Source of the DNA: CAXMQZ01 sp963719055
GTDB taxonomy: Bacteria; Acidobacteriota; Thermoanaerobaculia; Multivoradales; JAHEKO01
Assembly: GCA_963719055.1 (NCBI GenBank)
Contig: CAVRAU010000008.1
Location: forward strand, 310,001-374,000
Direction of reading: 5' to 3'
DNA: 64,000 nucleotides
Part shown: positions 37,347 to 50,981 of the stretch, piece by piece
Layout of the letters: each line of letters starts with the position of its first letter
How positions within the stretch are numbered: position 1 is the first letter of the stretch
Notes under the pieces: generated by a model
Told to the model about the DNA's origin: nothing
Databases searched by the model: none
What the model saw: the letters and a program-made list of their open reading frames with translations, nothing else
Made by a program: the position numbers and the translations under genes

Positions 37347-39422
37347 CTATCCGGCGGCCTTGGCCACCACTTCCTCACTGACGTTCTTGGGTGCCTGCTC
37401 ATAGTCGTCGAATTGCATGGAGTAGGTAGCCCTACCCTGGGTAGCCGATCGCAGATCCGTGGCATAGCCGAACATCTCAGCCAACGGCACCCGGCAAGTA
37501 ATCACCTGAGCATTACCCCTGGCCTCCATATGCTGGACCCTGCCGCGCCGAGACGTGACGTCGCCGATGACTTCGCCCATGTACTCCTCCGGCGTCACCA
37601 CCTCGACCGCCATCACTGGTTCCAACAAGACAGGTTTCGCCTTCTTGGTGGCGGCTTGAAATGCCATGGAACCGGCGATCTTGAACGCCAACTCCGATGA
37701 GTCGACATCGTGAAAGCTACCGTCATAGAGATCCACCTCGGCGCTGGTCATGGGGAACCCAGCCAGAGGACCGGTCTCCATCGCCTCGCGAATCCCCTGC
37801 TCCACCGGCTTGATGAACTCTCGGGGGATGGCTCCACCCCTGATCTGATCGTTGAAGACAAGATCGGTGCCACTCGACGGCCGCAAGCGGATCTTGGCGT
37901 GCCCGAACTGACCACGACCTCCCGACTGACGCACGAAGCGACCCTCTCCCTCGGCCTCGACAGTGATGGTCTCCTTGTAGGCCACCTGCGGCTTGCCGAT
38001 GTTCGCCCCGACGTTGAACTCGCGCACCAGACGATCGGTGATGATCTCCAGGTGCAGCTCGCCCATCCCGGAGATCAGGGTCTGCCCGGTATCGGGATCC
38101 GTGTGGACACGGAATGTCGGATCTTCCTGCTGCAATTTACCCAGAGCCAGCCCCAACTTTTCCTGATCCGCCTTGGTCTTGGGTTCGATGGAAACCGCGA
38201 TGACCGGCTCGGGAAAGGTCATGGACTCCAACAGCACCGGCGCCTTGGGGTCGCAGATCGTGTCCCCAGTGGTCACGCCGCGTAGACCCACGGCAGCCGC
38301 GATATCGCCGGCCCAGACCTCGGAGATCTCTTCACGCTTGTTGGCGTGCATCTTCAACAGGCGACCGATCCGCTCCTTCTTGGTCGAGGTGACGTTCAAC
38401 ACACTCTGACCCGATTCGATATGACCGGAGTAGACCCGAAAATAGGCGAGTTGACCGACAAAGGGGTCCGTCATGATCTTGAAGACCAAGCCCGCAAACG
38501 GCTCCTCGTCGGAGGCCTTGCGGACGATCGGCTCGTTCGAGCCCACCACCACACCATCGATGGCCGGCACATCCAGGGGCGAGGGCAGATATTCCACCAC
38601 CGCGTCCAGTAAGGGCTGAACACCCTTGTTCTTGAAGGCGCTACCGCAAAGCACAGGCTGCAACTGATTCCTCACCGTGGCCCGCCGCAGAGACGCCCGG
38701 ATCTCGTCGTTGGTGATTTCTTCTCCCGACAGGTACTTCTCCAGCAGCTCATCATCGGTTTCGGCTACCGCCTCCACCATTTCCTCGCGCACTTTGTGGG
38801 CCTGATCCAAATAACCGTCGGGGATGTCCACTACCTCGAAATCCGCCCCGAGAGTCTCATCCTTGTACCGGATGCCCTTCATCTCCACCAAGTCGATGAG
38901 ACCCTGGAAGTTGTCTTCCCTACCCCAGGGCAGCTGCAGCACCACCGGCGAAGCACCCAAGCGGGATTTCATCATGGCAACAGTGCGGTCGAAATCGGCG
39001 CCCACCCGGTCCATCTTGTTGACCAGGGCCATCCGGGGCACTCGATACTTGTCCGCCTGACGCCAGACGGTCTCGGACTGGGGCTCCACACCCGCCACTG
39101 CGTCAAAGACCGCTACGGCCCCGTCAAGGACTCGCAGGGACCGCTCCACTTCAGCGGTGAAGTCGACGTGCCCGGGTGTGTCGATGATGTTGATCCGATA
39201 GTCGTTCCAGAAACAGGTCGTCGCCGCGGAGGTGATGGTGATACCGCGCTCCTGCTCCTGCACCATCCAGTCCATGACCGCGGTGCCATCGTGGACCTCA
39301 CCCAGCTTGTAACTGACACCGGTGTAGAAGAGAATCCTCTCGGTAGTCGTAGTCTTCCCCGCATCAATGTGGGCCATGATCCCGATATTTCGGGTTTTTT
39401 CTAGTGCGATTTTCCGAGACAT
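37347..39422 (-). CDS. fusA: Elongation factor G
   Basis: 691 residues from ATG 39422 (MSRKIALEKTRNIGIMAHID). G1 AHIDAGKTTTTE, G3 DTPGHVDF, G4 NKMDRVGADF, domain IV RQSGGRGQFGHAKIR. This is the canonical translocase of the str operon and is distinct from the divergent EF-G-like protein at 18804-20891. Confidence 0.98.
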   Translation of the reverse strand: MSRKIALEKTRNIGIMAHIDAGKTTTTERILFYTGVSYKLGEVHDGTAVMDWMVQEQERGITITSAATTCFWNDYRINIIDTPGHVDFTAEVERSLRVLDGAVAVFDAVAGVEPQSETVWRQADKYRVPRMALVNKMDRVGADFDRTVAMMKSRLGASPVVLQLPWGREDNFQGLIDLVEMKGIRYKDETLGADFEVVDIPDGYLDQAHKVREEMVEAVAETDDELLEKYLSGEEITNDEIRASLRRATVRNQLQPVLCGSAFKNKGVQPLLDAVVEYLPSPLDVPAIDGVVVGSNEPIVRKASDEEPFAGLVFKIMTDPFVGQLAYFRVYSGHIESGQSVLNVTSTKKERIGRLLKMHANKREEISEVWAGDIAAAVGLRGVTTGDTICDPKAPVLLESMTFPEPVIAVSIEPKTKADQEKLGLALGKLQQEDPTFRVHTDPDTGQTLISGMGELHLEIITDRLVREFNVGANIGKPQVAYKETITVEAEGEGRFVRQSGGRGQFGHAKIRLRPSSGTDLVFNDQIRGGAIPREFIKPVEQGIREAMETGPLAGFPMTSAEVDLYDGSFHDVDSSELAFKIAGSMAFQAATKKAKPVLLEPVMAVEVVTPEEYMGEVIGDVTSRRGRVQHMEARGNAQVITCRVPLAEMFGYATDLRSATQGRATYSMQFDDYEQAPKNVSEEVVAKAAG

Positions 39423-39459
39423 GACGACTTCCTGCCAATTTGCTCCATTCGGCACATAT

Positions 39460-39529
39460 GCGACGGCTTGCTGACCGTCGCCGGTCTGACTTTCTCTGGC
39501 TTAGGCCTTGTACCCCCTGCGAATGCAGG
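39460..39529 (-). other. Stem-loops in the rpsG-fusA intergenic region
   Basis: Two inverted repeats lie between rpsG and fusA: GCGACGG/CCGTCGC (39460-39481) and CCTGC/GCAGG (39516-39529). In E. coli the S7-binding autoregulatory site is between rpsL and rpsG; whether these structures regulate fusA is unknown. No U tract follows, so they are not clear terminators. Confidence 0.3.
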
Positions 39530-39540
39530 CGGTGGTTCAA

Positions 39541-40011
39541 CTACCAGCGGTAATGAGCGAAGGCCTTGTTTGCCTCAGCCATCCGGTGCGTATCCTCCCT
39601 CTTCTTGATGGCAGCCCCTCGATTCTCCGCTGCGTCCATGAGCTCGCCGGCTAGCTTCTGCTTCATGGTCTTCTCCCCCCTTCGCTTGGCGCTTTCCAGC
39701 AACCAGCGAAACGACAGCGCGAGACGACGATTGGGGCGTACTTCTATCGGAACCTGGTAGGTGGAGCCACCCACCCGCCTGGATTTGACCTCGACGGTGG
39801 GCTTGACACCATCCACCGCCTTCTTGAAGATCTTCATCGGATCCTCACTGGTCTGCTCGCCCACGATTTCGAGGGCGTCATAGAGAATGCGCTCTGCAAT
39901 GGTCTTCTTACCATCCATCATGATCGCGTTGACAAACTTGCTCACCAACTGCGAGTTGTAGACTGGATCAGGTAGGACTTCCCGCTTGGGAACTTCTGCG
40001 CGTCTTGGCAT
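39541..40011 (-). CDS. rpsG: 30S ribosomal protein S7
   Basis: 156 residues: MPRRAEVPKREVLPDPVYN, VKSRRVGGSTYQVPIEVRP and RWLLESAKRRGEKTM. Nucleates assembly of the 30S head. 32 bases after rpsL. Confidence 0.98.
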   Translation of the reverse strand: MPRRAEVPKREVLPDPVYNSQLVSKFVNAIMMDGKKTIAERILYDALEIVGEQTSEDPMKIFKKAVDGVKPTVEVKSRRVGGSTYQVPIEVRPNRRLALSFRWLLESAKRRGEKTMKQKLAGELMDAAENRGAAIKKREDTHRMAEANKAFAHYRW

Positions 40012-40043
40012 TGCTGTCGATCCTCAATCCTTGAAAAGAAACA

Positions 40044-40418
40044 TCACGCCTTGGGGCGCTTGGTGCCGTACTTGGACCTGCTCTGTCGACGATCCTCGAC
40101 ACCGATGGCGTCGAGGGTGCCGCGAATCACGTGATAGCGGACACCCGGCAGATCTTTCACTCTGCCACCACGAATCAGCACGATGGAGTGCTCCTGCAAG
40201 TTGTGGCCGACCCCCGGAATATAGGTGGTCACCTCGATGCCGTTGGTCAACCGGACCCTGGCCACCTTGCGGAGGGCCGAATTCGGTTTCTTTGGCGTCT
40301 GAGTGTAGACACGCACACAAACCCCCCGCTTCTGGGGAGAAGCCTGCAACGCCGGGCTCTTGGTGTGCGACGTCGTACGCTCGCGTCCTTTGCGGACGAG
40401 TTGATTGATCGTTGGCAT
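40044..40418 (-). CDS. rpsL: 30S ribosomal protein S12
   Basis: 124 residues. The decoding loops read TPKKPNSALRKVARVRL and GRVKDLPGVRYH, so both lysines mutated in streptomycin-resistant strains are the sensitive form. First gene of the str cluster, 179 bases after rpoC. Confidence 0.98.
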   Translation of the reverse strand: MPTINQLVRKGRERTTSHTKSPALQASPQKRGVCVRVYTQTPKKPNSALRKVARVRLTNGIEVTTYIPGVGHNLQEHSIVLIRGGRVKDLPGVRYHVIRGTLDAIGVEDRRQSRSKYGTKRPKA

Positions 40419-40554
40419 CGATTCTTGTCTCCTGCTGCTTGCTGCCCGGTCCTGGTTCTCGCTCAGCTCTCAACGGACATTGTGAGAACAGGGGTCCGCC
40501 AAGCGTCACTACCCCTGCACGGTCCATGCTAGGACCTGTAAGTCAAACCGGGCT

Positions 40555-40583
40555 AAGTTAGCAGCCCAAGCCCCTTCCGTCAA
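40555..40583 (-). promoter_or_regulatory. Candidate promoter of the str cluster (rpsL)
   Basis: On the minus strand, TTGACG (40583-40578), a 17-base spacer and TAACTT (40560-40555) preceded by TGC, giving an extended -10. It lies 15 bases after the rpoC stop and about 137 bases before rpsL. A GGGCT/AGCCC stem-loop overlaps it. The -10 match is only moderate. Confidence 0.35.
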
Positions 40584-40597
40584 GAGGCCAAATCTTG

Positions 40598-44783
<4,186 letters not shown>

Positions 44784-44815
44784 ACTCTTCCTCCTTCCCT
44801 CTTGAGGGGCGACCC

Positions 44816-47800
44816 TTAAACCTTCATCAGTTCGACGTCGAGACACAGGCTCTGGAGCTCACGCACCAGAACGTTGAAGGACTCGGGCAGGCCCGGATCC
44901 TCCGGTACGTCGCCCTTGACCAAGGCTTCGTATATCCGACTACGACCCTCTACATCGTCACTCTTGACGGTGAGCAACTCCTGCAGGGTATAGGCCGCAC
45001 CATAGGCTTCCAATGCCCACACTTCCATCTCCCCGAAGCGCTGGCCACCAAACTGCGCCTTACCGCCCAGGGGCTGCTGCGTGATCAACGAGTATGGACC
45101 GATCGAGCGAGCGTGAATCTTGTCGTCCACCAGGTGGGAGAGCTTCAACATGTAGATGTAGCCCACCGTCACCTGCTGCTCGAAAGGCTCGCCCGTCATG
45201 CCGTCATGCAGCTGTGCCTTACCCGATTCCGGCAGATTCGCATCTCTCAGGAACTGCTTGAGGTCATGCTCGCTGGCACCGTCGAAGACGGCGGTCGCGA
45301 AATGCAGTCCCAGGGCACGTCCGGCCCAACCCATGTGGGTCTCGAGAATCTGCCCGACGTTCATCCGGCTGGGCACACCCAACGGGTTGAGCACGATCTC
45401 CACCGGTCGACCGTCTGGCAGATACGGCATATCCTCTTCGGGCAGAACCCGTGAGATCACGCCCTTGTTGCCGTGCCGGCCAGCCATCTTGTCGCCCACC
45501 TGGAGCTTGCGCTTCATGGCGACAAAGACCTTGACCAGCTTGATGACTCCTGGCGGCAGCTCATCGCCCTTCTGCAACAGTGCGATCCGCTCTTCGTTGA
45601 CCTTGTGCAGGACCTCGATATAGGAATCGGTCTTGCGATAGACCTCTTCCAAGGTCTTGAGCAGAGTCTTGCTTGACACCGGCAGACGCAAGATTTCCTG
45701 TCGGGTCAAAGCCTGCAGGTCCGGCAGACTGATGGTCTCGCCGCGTTTCAAGAGCTTGTCACCGCCACGGCTCGACACCGCCGCGGTCACCTTGGCACCC
45801 ACCAGCAGATCGTTGATCTTCTTGTTGCGCTCCTCGGTGTAGATCCGCACCTGGTCCTTGATGTTCTTCTCCAGGCGGGAGATCTCGTATTCCTCGATCT
45901 CCTGAGCTCTCTGATCCTTATCCACCCCCTTGCGGGAGAAGATCTTGACATCGACCACCGTACCTTCGATGCCGGGCGGCACCTTGAGGCTGGCGTCGCG
46001 AACATCTCCGGCTTTCTCACCAAAGATCGCTCTCAGGAGCTTCTCTTCCGGCGTCAGCTGAGTTTCACCCTTGGGCGTCACCTTGCCAACCAGAATGTCG
46101 CTCGGCTTGACCGTGGCACCGATACGGACGATGCCACTGTCATCCAGATCCTTGAGCGCCGACTCCGAGACGTTGGGGATATCCCGGGTGATCTCCTCCG
46201 GGCCCAGCTTGGTATCCCGAGCTTCGATCTCGAATTCCTCGATGTGAATCGAGGTGTAGTAGTCCTCTTTGACAAGCTTCTCCGACACCAGAATGGCATC
46301 CTCGAAGTTGTAGCCTCGCCAGGGCATGAAGGCCACCAGGATGTTGCGTCCCAGGGCGAGCTCCCCCTTGTCGGTGCTCGGCCCATCGGCCAACACATCG
46401 CCCTTGCGAACTCTTCGTCCCTGCTCGACCAACGGCTTCTGGGTGACGCAAGTATTCTGATTCGAGCGTCGAAATTTGGTCAGCTGATAGATATCGGCGC
46501 CAAACTCCTTGGCCTCGCCGGTCTCTACATCCTCTCCCTCCACCCGGACGATGACGCGTTCAGAGTCCACCGAGTCGACGATGCCGCCTCGCTTGCACAA
46601 GACGACGGCGCCGGAGTCCCGGGCCACGATCGATTCCAGACCGGTACCCACGATGGGGGCTTCACTGCGCAACAACGGCACAGCTTGGCGCTGCATGTTG
46701 GAACCCATCAGGGCTCGGTTCGCATCATCGTGCTCGAGAAACGGGATCAAGGCCGCTGCCACCGACACCAACTGCTTCGGGCTGATGTCCATGAAGTCGA
46801 CCCGATCTCTCTCGACGGTGGCGAAGTCACCACTCGCTCGGGCACTGACGCGCTCTTCTACCAGGTTGCCGCGGTCGTCGACCTCGGCGTTGGCCTGCGC
46901 GATGATGTAACGCTCCTCCTCCCAGGCCGTCAGGTACCAGGCATGGGGCTCGCCATAGATCGGTCTCTTCTTGCCGCGTTTGAGCTTCCGATTGGTCTGC
47001 TCCATCTCGTCACCGGTGATGATCTGACCCAGCTTGTAGGGGCCATCACCGATCCGCGTCACCCGAAAGTGTTCGATCACCCGACCGTCCACGACCTTCT
47101 TGTAGGGGCTCTCGATGAAGCCGTACTCGTTGATTCGAGCGTAGGTGGCCAGAGAGGAGATCAGGCCGATATTGGGACCTTCCGGTGTCTCGATGGGGCA
47201 GATGCGGCCATAGTGAGACGTGTGCACGTCACGCACTTCGAATCCCGCGCGCTCGCGCGACAAGCCACCAGGCCCCAGGGCCGACAGACGCCGCTTGTGT
47301 GTCACCTCGGAAAGAGGATTCGTCTGATCCATGAACTGGGACAGCTGTGACGATCCAAAGAACTCCTTGATGGCGGCGATCACCGGCTTCGAGTTGATCA
47401 GATCGTGGGGCATGGCCGAGTCGATATCCTGGTGCACGGACATCTTCTCCTTGATCGCCCTCTCCATGCGCACCAGACCGACCCGAAACTGATTCTCGAG
47501 CAGCTCACCGACCGTGCGGACACGCCGGTTGCCCAGATTGTCGATATCGTCCACGAGACCCACATCTCGGTGCAGCCTCAGGAAGTACTCGACGACCCGC
47601 ATGAAGTCGTCGGCCGACAAGGTCTTCTGATCTACGGGTACCTCGGTGTCCAACTTGATGTTGAACTTGAACCGGCCCACACGCGAAAAGTCGTAGCGCT
47701 TGGCGTCGAAGAACATGCCATAGAACAGCGAGCGAGCGCTTTCCAAGGTCGGAGGATCACCGGGACGCATCCGTCGGTAGATTTCGATCAGAGCATCCTT

Positions 47801-49069
47801 GGCGTTGCGGGTGTGATCCTTGGCCAACGTATTGGTGAGGATGTTGCCGCACAGATCCCAATCGGGGAAGAACAGCTCCAGATCGGTGTGATTCCGCCCT
47901 TTGAGCCTGTCCTCGAGATCCTCGGGCAGCAGATCGTTGGCCTCGAAGATGACCTCACCCGTCTCCAGATCGACAACGTCGGAAACAAACAGTGCCCGCT
48001 CGAGGTCGACGATGCGAACCGCAGCCTCCAGCGAGTCGCCGTTGTCCAGATCGGCAATCCCCTGTTCGTCCAGTCGGATATCGCCAAACAATCTATAGGT
48101 GTCGCGGCGACCCCGGCTGTGACGATCCTTGAGCCGTTCCTGTTCGAGCACTGCCGGCGGGATGGTCAGGTTGATCTTCCCGCGCCCGGCCATCTCGGCC
48201 GAGATCGGCTGGTAGAAGCGCCGCAGGATAGCCTCGTCGCTCTCCAGCCCCAAAGCCCGCAGAAACACGGTGCCATGAAACTTTCGCTTGCGATCGATGC
48301 GGATACTCAGGACTTCCTTCTGGTCGTACTCGAACTCCACCCAGGAGCCCCGATAGGGAATGATCTTGGCCAGAAAGGCCCGCGGCCCCTGCTTGGTGAA
48401 GAAGACTCCCGGGCTGCGGTGCAGCTGACTGACGATGACCCTCTCGGTGCCGTTGATCACAAAGGTGCCGTTGTCGGTCATCAAGGGGATGTCGCCGAAG
48501 TAGACCTCTTCTTCCTTGGCATCGCGCATCATCCTGGCGCCGGTCTCGGGATCCTTGTCGAAGACGAACAACCGGAAGATCACCCGCAAGGGCACGGCGT
48601 GCGTCACCCCCCTCTCCTGGCACTCCGAGATGGAGTAGGTCAACTGCAAATCGACCGGGTTGCCGCAGGTATCGCACCGGGTGACCCGGTTCTGGTTGAC
48701 CACACCGCACTCGGAGCAGGTCACCGTCTCCTCATGCGGATGCTCCGTCATGATCTTGGCGCTACAGTTGTTGCACGTCATGCGCAGGTACTCGAGCCCC
48801 TGCAGCTCACCGCACTTACACTGCCAATCGCCGATGGCGTACTTGACAAAATCCAGCGAGCAGGTCTCCCGGAAATCCGAAAAGGGAAAAATGCTCGTGA
48901 ATACCGACTGCAGACCCTGACTCGCCCGCTCCTCGGGCAGCAGGTTCATCTGCAGGAAGCGCTCATAGGATCTGCGCTGCACGTCGATCAAATTGGGGAT
49001 CGACAGCGATGTCTCAATTGTGGAGAAATCCCTGCGCTCGCGAGTCAGAACCTGATCTCTGTTCTCCAT
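44816..49069 (-). CDS. rpoB: DNA-directed RNA polymerase subunit beta with an N-terminal Cys-rich insertion
   Basis: 1,417 residues, all conserved blocks present, including the rifampicin region (FFGSSQLSQFMDQTNPLSEV, RRLSALGPGGLSRERAG), which has the sensitive-type residues. Unusual is a roughly 65-residue insertion at about 82-146: C-x-C (84, 86) with C-x2-C (99, 102), then C-x2-C (118, 121) with C-x2-C (132, 135), looking like two zinc ribbons. It falls where E. coli RpoB has only a few residues, between the ...VSYRLGE and VQECQIRGVTY segments. The frame is intact over all 4.25 kb. Confidence 0.97.
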   Translation of the reverse strand: MENRDQVLTRERRDFSTIETSLSIPNLIDVQRRSYERFLQMNLLPEERASQGLQSVFTSIFPFSDFRETCSLDFVKYAIGDWQCKCGELQGLEYLRMTCNNCSAKIMTEHPHEETVTCSECGVVNQNRVTRCDTCGNPVDLQLTYSISECQERGVTHAVPLRVIFRLFVFDKDPETGARMMRDAKEEEVYFGDIPLMTDNGTFVINGTERVIVSQLHRSPGVFFTKQGPRAFLAKIIPYRGSWVEFEYDQKEVLSIRIDRKRKFHGTVFLRALGLESDEAILRRFYQPISAEMAGRGKINLTIPPAVLEQERLKDRHSRGRRDTYRLFGDIRLDEQGIADLDNGDSLEAAVRIVDLERALFVSDVVDLETGEVIFEANDLLPEDLEDRLKGRNHTDLELFFPDWDLCGNILTNTLAKDHTRNAKDALIEIYRRMRPGDPPTLESARSLFYGMFFDAKRYDFSRVGRFKFNIKLDTEVPVDQKTLSADDFMRVVEYFLRLHRDVGLVDDIDNLGNRRVRTVGELLENQFRVGLVRMERAIKEKMSVHQDIDSAMPHDLINSKPVIAAIKEFFGSSQLSQFMDQTNPLSEVTHKRRLSALGPGGLSRERAGFEVRDVHTSHYGRICPIETPEGPNIGLISSLATYARINEYGFIESPYKKVVDGRVIEHFRVTRIGDGPYKLGQIITGDEMEQTNRKLKRGKKRPIYGEPHAWYLTAWEEERYIIAQANAEVDDRGNLVEERVSARASGDFATVERDRVDFMDISPKQLVSVAAALIPFLEHDDANRALMGSNMQRQAVPLLRSEAPIVGTGLESIVARDSGAVVLCKRGGIVDSVDSERVIVRVEGEDVETGEAKEFGADIYQLTKFRRSNQNTCVTQKPLVEQGRRVRKGDVLADGPSTDKGELALGRNILVAFMPWRGYNFEDAILVSEKLVKEDYYTSIHIEEFEIEARDTKLGPEEITRDIPNVSESALKDLDDSGIVRIGATVKPSDILVGKVTPKGETQLTPEEKLLRAIFGEKAGDVRDASLKVPPGIEGTVVDVKIFSRKGVDKDQRAQEIEEYEISRLEKNIKDQVRIYTEERNKKINDLLVGAKVTAAVSSRGGDKLLKRGETISLPDLQALTRQEILRLPVSSKTLLKTLEEVYRKTDSYIEVLHKVNEERIALLQKGDELPPGVIKLVKVFVAMKRKLQVGDKMAGRHGNKGVISRVLPEEDMPYLPDGRPVEIVLNPLGVPSRMNVGQILETHMGWAGRALGLHFATAVFDGASEHDLKQFLRDANLPESGKAQLHDGMTGEPFEQQVTVGYIYMLKLSHLVDDKIHARSIGPYSLITQQPLGGKAQFGGQRFGEMEVWALEAYGAAYTLQELLTVKSDDVEGRSRIYEALVKGDVPEDPGLPESFNVLVRELQSLCLDVELMKV
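48632..48826 (-). other. Double zinc-ribbon-like insertion within RpoB
   Basis: Encodes RpoB residues of about 82-146, with eight Cys in four closely spaced pairs (CKC, CNNC, CSEC, CDTC). The flanking sequence returns immediately to the conserved SECQERGVTHAVPLRV block. It is in frame and has base composition like its surroundings, so it is an inherited insertion and not an assembly fault. The function is unknown. Confidence 0.7.
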
Positions 49070-49115
49070 AGACCTACCTCAATCTTGCCGGTTCGGCATG
49101 AATGGATCAGCACCC

Positions 49116-49165
49116 ACCCCTCGTCGAGGGGTAGATTTCCACCGGCCCGAGTCGCCTACTCGGGC
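49116..49165 (-). promoter_or_regulatory. Two stem-loops in the rplL-rpoB intergenic region
   Basis: GCCCGAGT/ACTCGGGC (49145-49165) and ACCCCTCG/CGAGGGGT (49116-49132) lie in the 196-base gap between rplL and rpoB. In E. coli this gap holds an attenuator and an RNase III site that set the L7/L12 to RpoBC ratio; these hairpins are in the matching position, but neither has a U tract. The role is inferred. Confidence 0.4.
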
Positions 49166-49265
49166 ACCGGAGGAATATCGGCTACCGCGGTGCATGGCAC
49201 CGGGTCGCTCTTCGGGACCGTTACCAGTACTTGCTGCCAACAACGGGTGCGAATAGTTAGCCAAG

Positions 49266-49652
49266 CTACTTGAGCTCGACCTGGGCGCCCGCGTCTTCAA
49301 ACTTGCTCTTGATCCCTGCCGCCTCGTCCTTGGACACAGCCTCCTTGACGGTGGCTGGGGCCGACTCTACGAGATCCTTGGCATCCTTCAATCCCAGACT
49401 GGTCACTTCGCGAACTGCCTTGATGACATTGATCTTCTTGTCACCAATGGCAGTCAGCACGACGTCGAATTCTGTCTGCTCTTCGGCTGCGGCCTCGCCA
49501 GCGCCTGCCGCACCTGGCATCACCGCCATCGGAACGGCGGCCGCGGCGGCAGAGACTCCGTAGTGCTCCTCCAGAGCCTTGACGAGGTTATTGAGCTCCA
49601 ACACGGTCATTTCGTCAACCTGCTTGATAAAATCTTCAGCTGCGATCGCCAT
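49266..49652 (-). CDS. rplL: 50S ribosomal protein L7/L12
   Basis: 128 residues: N-terminal dimerisation helix MTVLELNNLVKALEEHYGV, an Ala-rich hinge and the C-terminal factor-binding domain (KKINVIKAVREVTSLGLKDA). It is the stalk protein recruiting EF-G and EF-Tu. 63 bases after rplJ. Confidence 0.97.
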   Translation of the reverse strand: MAIAAEDFIKQVDEMTVLELNNLVKALEEHYGVSAAAAAVPMAVMPGAAGAGEAAAEEQTEFDVVLTAIGDKKINVIKAVREVTSLGLKDAKDLVESAPATVKEAVSKDEAAGIKSKFEDAGAQVELK

Positions 49653-49715
49653 CTCTATTACTCTCCTTATCCCTCAAAACCTTTGGTTCCACTCTCGATT
49701 TTCTTTCGAATCGAG

Positions 49716-50246
49716 CTAGTCCGTACTCTCCTTCTGCTGCCGAACCTGCTCGAGTACCACGACAAACTGCCGCGGCAATGCGGCCAGCGTCTTGACAAAG
49801 CTCGAGATGGGTGACTGCAGGAGAAACACCAGCTTGGTGAGGAGCTCCTCACGGCTGGGCATCTGCGCAATTTCCTTGACCTGCTCGGCCGCGATGGGCT
49901 GACCCTCCAAAAGCCCACCCTTGAGCTCGATGGCGGGCACGTCCTTGGCAAAGTCGGTCACCGCCTTGGCCAGACCCACCGGGTCTTCTCCACAGAACGC
50001 CACCGCGGTCGGACCCTGAAAGTCGTCCTTCAGCTCTTCCAGAGCCTCGCCGCCAATCGCCCGCAAGACCAGGCGGTTCTTGACCACTTCATACTGACCT
50101 CCGACTTCGCGAATCTTGCGCCGGAGCTCGGAGACCTCGGTAACGGTGACTCCCTTGTAGTCCACCAGAAAGACGTGCGGCGCTTTGGCCAAGCCTCCCT
50201 GATAGCCCTCTACAAGCTCTTCCTTCTGTTGACGAGTCAGGGGCAT
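49716..50246 (-). CDS. rplJ: 50S ribosomal protein L10
   Basis: 176 residues: MPLTRQQKEELVEGYQGGL, VTVTEVSELRRKIREVGGQY and a C-terminal helix that anchors L7/L12. Only 12 bases separate it from rplA, so the long L10 leader of E. coli is missing here. Confidence 0.96.
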   Translation of the reverse strand: MPLTRQQKEELVEGYQGGLAKAPHVFLVDYKGVTVTEVSELRRKIREVGGQYEVVKNRLVLRAIGGEALEELKDDFQGPTAVAFCGEDPVGLAKAVTDFAKDVPAIELKGGLLEGQPIAAEQVKEIAQMPSREELLTKLVFLLQSPISSFVKTLAALPRQFVVVLEQVRQQKESTD

Positions 50247-50258
50247 ACCTTCGACCTC

Positions 50259-50960
50259 CTAGGCCTCAACCGTGACCAAAGAGCTCTCGTCGACCCGCAC
50301 ACCCGGACCCATCGTCGACGAAACACTCACGGATTTGACGTATTTTCCTTTTGACGACGCGGGTCTGGCGCGCAGGACGGCATCCAGCAGGGCCTGAGCA
50401 TTCTCCTGCAGCTGCTCCTCGGAGAATGAAGCCTTGCCAAAGGGGGCCTGAATGATGCCGGTCTTGTCTACCCGAAATTCGATCTTTCCGGCCTTGATCT
50501 GACCCACCGCGGCCCCCACATCGAAGGTGACGCTGCCGGCCTTGGGGTTCGGCATCAAACCGCGAGGCCCGAGCACCTTGCCCAGCCGCCCCACCACCTT
50601 CATCAGGTCCGGCGTCGAAACAACGGCATCGAAATCGAGCCAGCCGTCATTGATCTTCGCGGCCATCTCCTCACCACCAACGTGGTCCGCACCCGCCTCT
50701 TCGGCCTCTTTCATCTTCTCGCCAGCGGCGAAAACCAGGACGCGTACCGATTTACCCGTACCGTGAGGCAGAACGACCGTGCCGCGCACCATTTGATCGG
50801 CATGGCGGGGATCCACCCCGAGACGCAAGGCCATCTCCATCGTCTCGTCGAATTTGGCGAAGGCAGATTCCTTGGCCAGATTGACGGCATCGGATAGGGC
50901 GTATGCCCGCGGCTCGACCTTGGCCACCGCTGCTGTGAAATTCTTTCCGTGCTTTGCCAC
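50259..50960 (-). CDS. rplA: 50S ribosomal protein L1
   Basis: 233 residues: MAKHGKNFTAAVAKVEPRAY, GTVVLPHGTGKSVRVLVFA and LGPRGLMPNPKAGSVTFDV. L1 forms the mobile E-site stalk and usually represses rplK-rplA. Confidence 0.97.
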   Translation of the reverse strand: MAKHGKNFTAAVAKVEPRAYALSDAVNLAKESAFAKFDETMEMALRLGVDPRHADQMVRGTVVLPHGTGKSVRVLVFAAGEKMKEAEEAGADHVGGEEMAAKINDGWLDFDAVVSTPDLMKVVGRLGKVLGPRGLMPNPKAGSVTFDVGAAVGQIKAGKIEFRVDKTGIIQAPFGKASFSEEQLQENAQALLDAVLRARPASSKGKYVKSVSVSSTMGPGVRVDESSLVTVEA

Positions 50961-50981
50961 GACTCTTCCTCCGGTTCCCGA

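Noticed and set aside
40536..40546. A second GTAAGTCAA element upstream of rpsL resembling the lexA repeat arm
   Set aside because: Only nine bases match, there is no inverted partner and no good -10; TTGACT-type -35 sequences are expected by chance.
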